Origin: Acanthosepion lycidas
Taxonomy: Eukaryota; Mollusca; Cephalopoda; Sepiida; Sepiidae
Length of the DNA: 64,000 nt
NCBI GenBank assembly: GCA_963932145.1
Contig: OZ010573.1
Span: 30,558,049 to 30,622,048 of the forward strand
Reading direction: 5' to 3'
Shown piece by piece: positions 58,150 to 64,000 of the stretch (positions are counted from its first letter, which is position 1; every line of letters starts with the position of its first letter). Below the pieces are notes generated by a model. It had not been told where the DNA came from. It was given only the letters and a program-made list of their open reading frames with translations, and ran no database searches. The position numbers and the translations under genes were made by a program.

Positions 58150-59130
58150 GATCTTCACTGGGTGTTCAACACTTAGAAGAATGGTAAAGCCCTAAAAAGT
58201 GGATTCATCGCTGCAAACTAGACTATACTATTTTTTTGCGTATGAGTGAGTTGACTAGGCAGTCGATGTCTTCCACGTGGTTTTACTGGTTAGGTTACAT
58301 AACCAGGCATGCTGGGTGTAAAACTGTAGTAGTAAAACTTTCGACTTAGTGACTCTGTTTGATTTATTATTCACTGAGTACAACACATTTGTTTCGTACA
58401 AAGCTTTAAATATTAATATTGTAGGCTTTAAGATCGTAGACATTTTATTTTACTTACAGGAGAGTGTTGAATAAATAAATAATAACGGTAAAATTAAAAT
58501 TTATTCGTTTCGCCTGCTAGTTTTTTTTTTTTATCAGTTAAGAAGTTTTTTTTCGTATTTCTTTCCTAGATTTTCAGATTCACTTTGTAACAGATTTATA
58601 TGGATAAAGATTTAAAGTTTCTGAATGAATGTTTTATTTTTATTTATTTTATTTACATCTAAACTTTTATTCGAATTATTTTCCAATGAATTCATCTTTT
58701 CGTATTTCATCTGCGGCCGAGAAAAAAAAATAATGAAAGTCAATAAAAATTTGAATAAAAAGCAGTCTGTAATTGTAGAATAAAAAAAGATACAATAATA
58801 CATAAATAATTATGAAATATTACCAGATGTCTAAAATAACATTATAGAAGATTTTCCTTTTTATTTAGACATTTTTAGTTATAAATTTTTGTAAAGCGAC
58901 AGTTCGGATTTTAGAAAACACTATTGCCCGATAAATTATTTGATTTTATTCAGAAAGCCTAGATAAACTATTTTTTCTAAGAATAAAAACGTCTAATAGA
59001 TATTGTAAGGTTATTACTGTAAAAGTTAATTGTAAAAATGAAATAATCAATTGAATTTAAAAATTAATTTTAATAAAACTTTCACTTAACAATGACAAAT
59101 CTTTATATAGCTTTGTAAAAGCAGGTCGGT
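58150..59130. other. No gene recognised
   Basis: AT-rich. Nothing supported. Confidence 0.5.
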
Positions 59131-59138
59131 ACAGCTAA

Positions 59139-59230
59139 CTCGCGATAGCTCAGTTGGCAGAGCGGAGGACTGTAGTTGCAAGAATTTGATGGCTATCCTT
59201 AGGTCGATGGTTCGAATCCGTCTCGCGAGA
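59139..59230 (+). tRNA. tRNA-Tyr (GUA) with 19-nt intron
   Basis: Folds fully. The acceptor ctcgcga (59139-59145) pairs exactly with tcgcgag (59223-59229), discriminator A59230. D arm gctc/gagc. Anticodon stem gagga/tcctt with anticodon gta at 59172-59174. T arm gatgg/ccgtc with loop ttcgaat. The intron ttgcaagaatttgatggct (59176-59194) sits after position 37, as in all animal tRNA-Tyr genes. A box tagctcagttgg (59146-59157), B box ggttcgaatcc (59209-59219), pol III terminator TTTT at 59240-59243. No change suggests decay. The only functional-looking tRNA here and not part of a cluster. Confidence 0.97.
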
Positions 59231-59239
59231 GGGCAAATC

Positions 59240-59243
59240 TTTT
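59240..59243 (+). terminator. Pol III terminator of tRNA-Tyr
   Basis: Run of four T ten bases after the tRNA 3' end, followed by a second TTTT at 59245. Confidence 0.8.
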
Positions 59244-59249
59244 GTTTTG

Positions 59250-59868
59250 AGGCGTACCTATCTTTATATATATATATATATTTTTTTTTTAGCTAATTAT
59301 CATTTATATTTTTACTTTGCGTTCTTCTTCTTCTTATTTTTTTATTATTATTATTTATTTATTTATTCTTTTTTCGTTAACTGATAAGCGTAAATTTGTA
59401 ATGTTACCTGGTCTTCATATCCAATCAATAATTTCGCAAATTTAAATACAATGAAAGAAAGTTAACTGTACTGTAAAAAAAGTGTAACTAGTACCCTTTT
59501 TTGTTCTTTTCTTTTCTTTTTGCTTCCGTAGTATTTTTTATTTTTGCAGTTGATCGGTGGAAAAAGAAAAGATTTATGTGTAAAAATTATGTATTCTCAG
59601 TATTCAGATCGAATCAACAAATAAGGTAAGGATCGTCTTCCAAAATTTTTTTTTTTTTCTGGTTCTCTGATTATTTTCTGAAATTTGTTCACTTGAAATT
59701 ATCATCATCTTAGTTGTTTTTTAAACACAAGGTTGCAACCGATCATTTATCTTTTGAATTTGCATCTCATGTTTTTCCGTGTGCCCTTCTTATCCTTGAG
59801 TCTATGGCTTAAGGACAAAAACAAAAAAAAGACGACTTTTCTTAAATAGAAAAAAAAAAAAAAAAAAT
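59250..59868. other. No gene recognised
   Basis: T-rich low-complexity sequence, short (TA)n at 59263-59281. Nothing supported. Confidence 0.5.
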
Positions 59869-59870
59869 TA

Positions 59871-59951
59871 TTAGGTTGAACGTGCAAAAATAATGTCGAT
59901 TTTTGACGTATTTTTAACGTCAAAAACGACATTATTTTTGCACCAACCTAA
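59871..59951. mobile_element. Mariner-type palindromic MITE, copy 4
   Basis: 81 bp with TA duplications. Ends as in copy 1 but with two inserted/changed bases in the left end (ttaggttgaacgtgcaaa). The loop gacgtatttttaacgtc makes it a copy-1-type subfamily member. Confidence 0.9.
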
Positions 59952-60180
59952 TATTAATAAACGATTTTTTTTTGTTTTTCTTTTACTTATAAATTTCAAT
60001 TTATTTCAGGACTAGACTTTTTTTTAAAACCTGTAAAAACTGGTTGTTTTAATAAATTTGATAATAATGATAAAAAGAACGAAAATAATAATAAAAAAAA
60101 AATGTGATTAAGAATTCAGAATAATCAAATTAAAATAATTTTAAAGTTCGCCATGGTTTTTAAGAAAAAAGTTATCAAAT

Positions 60181-60300
60181 GTGTATTTATTTACCCGCGA
60201 ACCCACGTCGCAAATGAACGTGACACAAGGTCGGAGTTTAATGTGGGATTTCCGGAAAGTCGTACAACTATGGTGTCGTGGAGCTTCCGCTTAAAGGTTG
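60181..60300. repeat. Repeat with partner at 20.2 kb
   Basis: cacaaggtcggagtttaatg then tgggatttccgg; compare 20216-20252. CpG-bearing. Confidence 0.4.
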
Positions 60301-60959
60301 AAATGAACAGTTGATTTACCCACGTCAAAAAGATTAATGAAGGATGATAATGACGAGGAAACACACAGGAATTTTTAACAAAAAAATGAGGAATTTATTC
60401 ACGAAGTTACACGCTTGAAGTAGCGTCAGTTGCTCGTTTCAGAAAAATAAATAACAATTCTTAAAGTCCGTAGTTATAACGTATTGTCATGAAGAGGAAA
60501 TATTCATACAACAGATTAAATGATCTGGCACAAAATAATACTCAAAATGTTTAAAACGAAGGTAAGAGAGTTCGTTGCTCATCGAAGGGATATATGGCAT
60601 GCCTAGGTTAAAAAGTATAGTTTGAAAACTAAGCTTTCTTGGATGGTTGAAAGAAAATTCTTTGAAGTGCACGTGCTGATTAGAAGCCGATAATATAATT
60701 GGCGAGTAATTTTACACTGGTAAGTACTTCAACGCTGGCCATGAGGAACTGAAAGGAAACCTCTTCTTTTAATTTTTCTCCTCATTTTATATAAATGCGT
60801 AGGCTCGCCACTTTCTTTCCTTCTTCTCGACTGATCGATTAATTTCCGTGAAGGCAAGGTTTTCATTGGTCCAAAGAAAATTCCACATAGGCTCGCGAAT
60901 TTCTTTCTTTCTTTAGTCCCCCGAATTTGAAGGGTGTGGGTGAAAGGAATTATCAATAT

Positions 60960-61135
60960 TTCGCACTTACTATACAACAATTGCTGAAGACCCTTCGGTA
61001 CTCTTCTTTTGGGGACGTCTCAGGCGGAGATATTTTCAACCTCCCCGGCGTGTAGACACCAGGTAAGTTATGTATGGCTAGGCTCAATCAGTAATGACGT
61101 CGGTCTGATCGGAGTTAGCCAAAAAGTGTGTTAAA
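60960..61135 (+). promoter_or_regulatory. CpG-bearing promoter/first-exon-like patch
   Basis: ggggacgtctcaggcggaga and acctccccggcgtgtagaca lead to a consensus donor ccag|gtaagttatg at 61061-61066, then a CRE-like tgacgtc near 61099. It might be a 5' UTR exon on the plus strand. No coding exon follows that I can identify. Confidence 0.25.
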
Positions 61136-61684
61136 GAAGACTTTGACGCATTTCTTTTAGTTTTTCTCCCCTTTTATGAACAGTTCATAAAAAGAAGGAA
61201 GAAAATGTGTATTAAGTAACACGTGATAAGCAACTGACCACCCCCACCAAAGTGTCTTTAAAATGGAACACAAAGAAGAAAAATATCAAACAGTAGCAAA
61301 GAAATAAATTAAATGCATATTATACCCAAGTGAATACATTTAGTTGATTTTGAAAAAGGTTCGCGTATAAATGGGGCATAGCCGTTAACGGTTAACGTTT
61401 GCTTGGTAAAAAAAAAAAAAAAATACATAAAAGATTTTATGGTCGTATGTACATTTGTGAGTGTCTAGAAAATATTTGTTTCACGTGGGAAATAGAAAAA
61501 AGGCGTTGTTGATAAATTTACTGGATTCATCTTTTCTAGTTCACCTAAGAGCGAAATGTCCAATCATGTGACAAAAGTAAAATGACGATAATATTTTGTC
61601 GGCTTCAACGTTCAGGCTGGAACCAATGTGTCACATCTCCCTGTTGTATTTCTATTTCCGGAAGTTAACGAAAACTTTGAGGGA

Positions 61685-61970
61685 TACCCAGGGGATTCAA
61701 ACTTGGTGGCAGCACCTCCCTTATTGCACTGAAGAAGGAGGTTTGGTGGATACCAATTCCAGCATGACAGTGACTGTGGGGACTGAGCAATTTTTGGCCT
61801 CAAACCATATCGTACCACCGTTGGGTACGGTTAGTCAATAGAATCAAAATCTAGCATCGGTTCTCCTACCCTCTTAAAGTTACGAGGAAAGCTTCGTCCC
61901 AGGGTTTCCAACTCTGTGGCAGTACATTCCTTATTACACTAAAGAGGGAGGTGGATAAACGCCTTGATAT
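61685..61970 (+). repeat. Direct duplication of about 60 bp
   Basis: 61690-61755 (gattcaaacttggtggcagc, cccttattgcactgaagaag, gaggtttggtggata) and 61901-61960 (gtttccaactctgtggcagt, tccttattacactaaagagg, gaggtggataaac), about 210 bp apart. Confidence 0.8.
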
Positions 61971-62261
61971 CTATAAATGCCGACTGACTAATCAAATGTA
62001 TAATCCTTATACCTTCTTAGTAATTAACAAATGGCGGGAGGGGGCATTCGTGGGGAAAAGCAAGATTAATGTGTGTGTGGAAGAGGAGCCAAACCACGAA
62101 GTGAATGAGAATGAGAATTAAAAAAAAAATAAAAATCCTACTTCACTTTGAAGATTTATACAACTTTCAAAAATTATTTAAAAAATATATTGTTATAATT
62201 TTAAATTATAATACTGTAGTATCGTATGTAAATTAGATAGACAAGTATAAACAGAGAACAA

Positions 62262-62381
62262 ATGGCGAACATAGGGGCTATGTCTAGCAAACCCGGTTAC
62301 TATTCAGGACATGGAGAACTGTACTACGACTGCTACTACGCAGAGAGATATGCAAAACATAACAAATACTTTATTAAATAA
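62262..62381 (+). CDS. Tyr-rich 39-codon small ORF
   Basis: ATG in a good context (acaaATGG: A at -3, G at +4) opens MANIGAMSSKPGYYSGHGEL then YYDCYYAERYAKHNKYFIK and TAA. Nine tyrosines, balanced charge, and far less AT than the surrounding sequence, which starts and ends AT-rich almost at the ORF edges. No family recognised and no signal peptide. It could be a small protein, an exon whose splice sites I missed, or part of an unknown repeat. Confidence 0.35.
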   Translation: MANIGAMSSKPGYYSGHGELYYDCYYAERYAKHNKYFIK

Positions 62382-62399
62382 TATAAAGTATGACTAAAT

Positions 62400-64000
62400 C
62401 AAATCAAGAATTTACTATGGCCTGGTCACTTTGCGGGATTTTTTTGGGTGATCTATAATTATAAAAATATCTATTAACTTCACCTCAACATTATAGCTTA
62501 TAAAGATGTGTCTGTAGAAACCTCTTAGTTAGACCAAAAAAAAAACAAACAAAAAAAAAAAAAAAACGCCAACGAAGATGAAACCCAGGAGTTAGGTTAT
62601 AGGATCCAGATCTTATACTGGCCTCAAACCTTCAAAAATTAAACAAAACATAGGCTCCAAATTAAATTACACAACTAACGTAATTTGATTGATTCAAAAA
62701 TATCACATGGCTTGTCGTCGACTATATCCGCACGTCTGACCTTAAAGATCAAAGGTACAGTTGCACCAAAATTTTAAAACATTTTCTGGAGCCTATCACG
62801 TGACTTATATTTCTTATATAAACAACAAACAATTAAGAAACAAGGAGTGGGAGGGAAAATCATCCGAAAAAGCTACACGCTACGTGACGACACTCATCAT
62901 AAAATAACTTTTAACTGAAGTCCAGACTATGAGTTGAAAATCCTTTTTAACATAACTACAGTCTATTTCCTTCATTCAGTGCAAACTAAACTCACGTCGG
63001 CAAACAACGAAGCGACAGACTCCCAAATGTCAAACACAACGTAAGTCACATATACACACGCTTTTTCCACAAACTTTGAACTGTTTATTTTGAATACAAA
63101 CAATATTACATTGAACTGATTTTTTTCAAATTCACGCAATAACTTGCAGTCTATCAAACTGAAGCATTATCTCACACAAAAATCTAAGAGACAAGTTTAT
63201 TTCCCCATTTTAAACAACATTTATAACTATTGTCTTGTATATTTGTCATATAAAAATCTATTGATTTGTACAATTTCTCTTGTCTGAATTGTCTTGTTTC
63301 TTCTTTTTGTTATTATTTTGTGGCATTGTGTCTCATATCAATTAATGAGGGCAATTGACCCCCCCTCCTTGACAAAAAGTCTTCAATGATTCTTAGTGCT
63401 TCTAGAAATTATTAGTTTTGGAGTTTGGTTTCCTCACTTTTATCAGTTGAAAAAAACATTATTTTACTGTGCCCCTCCCAGATTTGTGTGTGTGTGTATT
63501 TGCTTTAACCCAACGTTTATTTCAAAAGTAACGTTTGTTCTTTTACAGTTCGTAAGTTATAATATCCTCTTTAGACGCTATAAACTGCATTTATCGGGTT
63601 TTGCATTATTCGATGAATTTCACTAGATATTTTATGCATATTTACTTTTCATTTTATTTTATTTGTCTTCAAGTAAAAATAGGACGGTCTCTTAAATTAT
63701 TAGAAATAGCCCTGAGTAATGCTTGCATTAATTTCTAACTATTAACATTTATTTTCCCCTGATTTTTCAAAGCACAAAATGACAGATAAATTGCTGAAAT
63801 ATACTGTAAAATGTTTAATTGTTATGTCGATATAAAATCACACAATTTATATGCTAATCATCTTAGTCGGCATGAGAAATAAAGAATTGTAGCAATTATC
63901 ACGAAATATTTTTTATATTAATTAAAATAATTTAAATATTTTTGAAGTCTTAATTTTGGTTTTAATTGGAAGAAAACAGTATAAACAGTATAAATTTAAC
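62400..64000. other. No gene recognised
   Basis: AT-rich with occasional CpG. Nothing supported to the end of the window. Confidence 0.45.

Noticed and set aside
61596..61841. Overlapping plus and minus frames near 61.7 kb
   Set aside because: The segment is a direct duplication and the second unit does not keep the frame.

Overview
This is AT-rich, repeat-dense animal DNA: long (TA)n and (TC)n tracts, tRNA-derived SINEs, several kinds of decayed transposon, short exons with GT-AG introns, and one nuclear tRNA gene with an intron. There are no operons. The mix of tRNA-derived SINEs with long tails, one dominant LINE family, Ty1/copia and mariner relics and very long TA tracts suggests a mollusc, most likely a cephalopod such as an octopus. 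That placement is inference; no species-diagnostic marker was found.

The one gene I can support well is on the minus strand at the left edge (about 84-9117). It is the 5' part of a gene for an SMG8-like protein, a subunit of the SMG1 kinase complex of nonsense-mediated mRNA decay. Five short coding segments (14, 121, 24, 123 and 84 nt) have consensus splice sites and join in frame into 122 residues, including a 24-nt microexon. The gene runs off the left end of the window. Its introns hold a composite 5S rRNA/tRNA SINE, a LINE copy carrying a nested MITE, and a long tRNA-derived SINE. A second copy of the first coding exon, with its donor site, lies 29.6 kb upstream at 38.7 kb.

From 9 to 31 kb the DNA is mostly mobile-element debris. 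There are LINE copies, all on the plus strand (7.4-9.1, 10.1-10.6, 17.8-19.7 and 27.3-29.9 kb, plus 3' tails), SINEs, 70-81 bp mariner-type palindromic MITEs, a 365-bp TIR element and microsatellites. From 31 to 43 kb lie a compound TA/TC array, a foldback element, a Ty1/copia fragment with an internal 35-bp inverted duplication, a foldback complex at 37 kb, a mariner transposase pseudogene (DD34D, first Asp lost) and an internally deleted HTH/DDE transposase relic.

From 43 to 57 kb there are two minisatellites, several MITEs, a GC-rich foldable repeat in three copies, diverged duplications and a large foldback. From 57 to 64 kb the DNA is richer in CpG. It holds a tRNA-Tyr(GUA) gene with a 19-nt intron, a mariner-type MITE, promoter-like CpG patches and a 39-codon Tyr-rich small ORF. 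I see no virus, CRISPR array or bacterial-type system. The items most worth following up are the SMG8 5' structure with its duplicated exon, the MADE1-like palindromes, the 5S/tRNA SINE and the foldable three-copy repeat.
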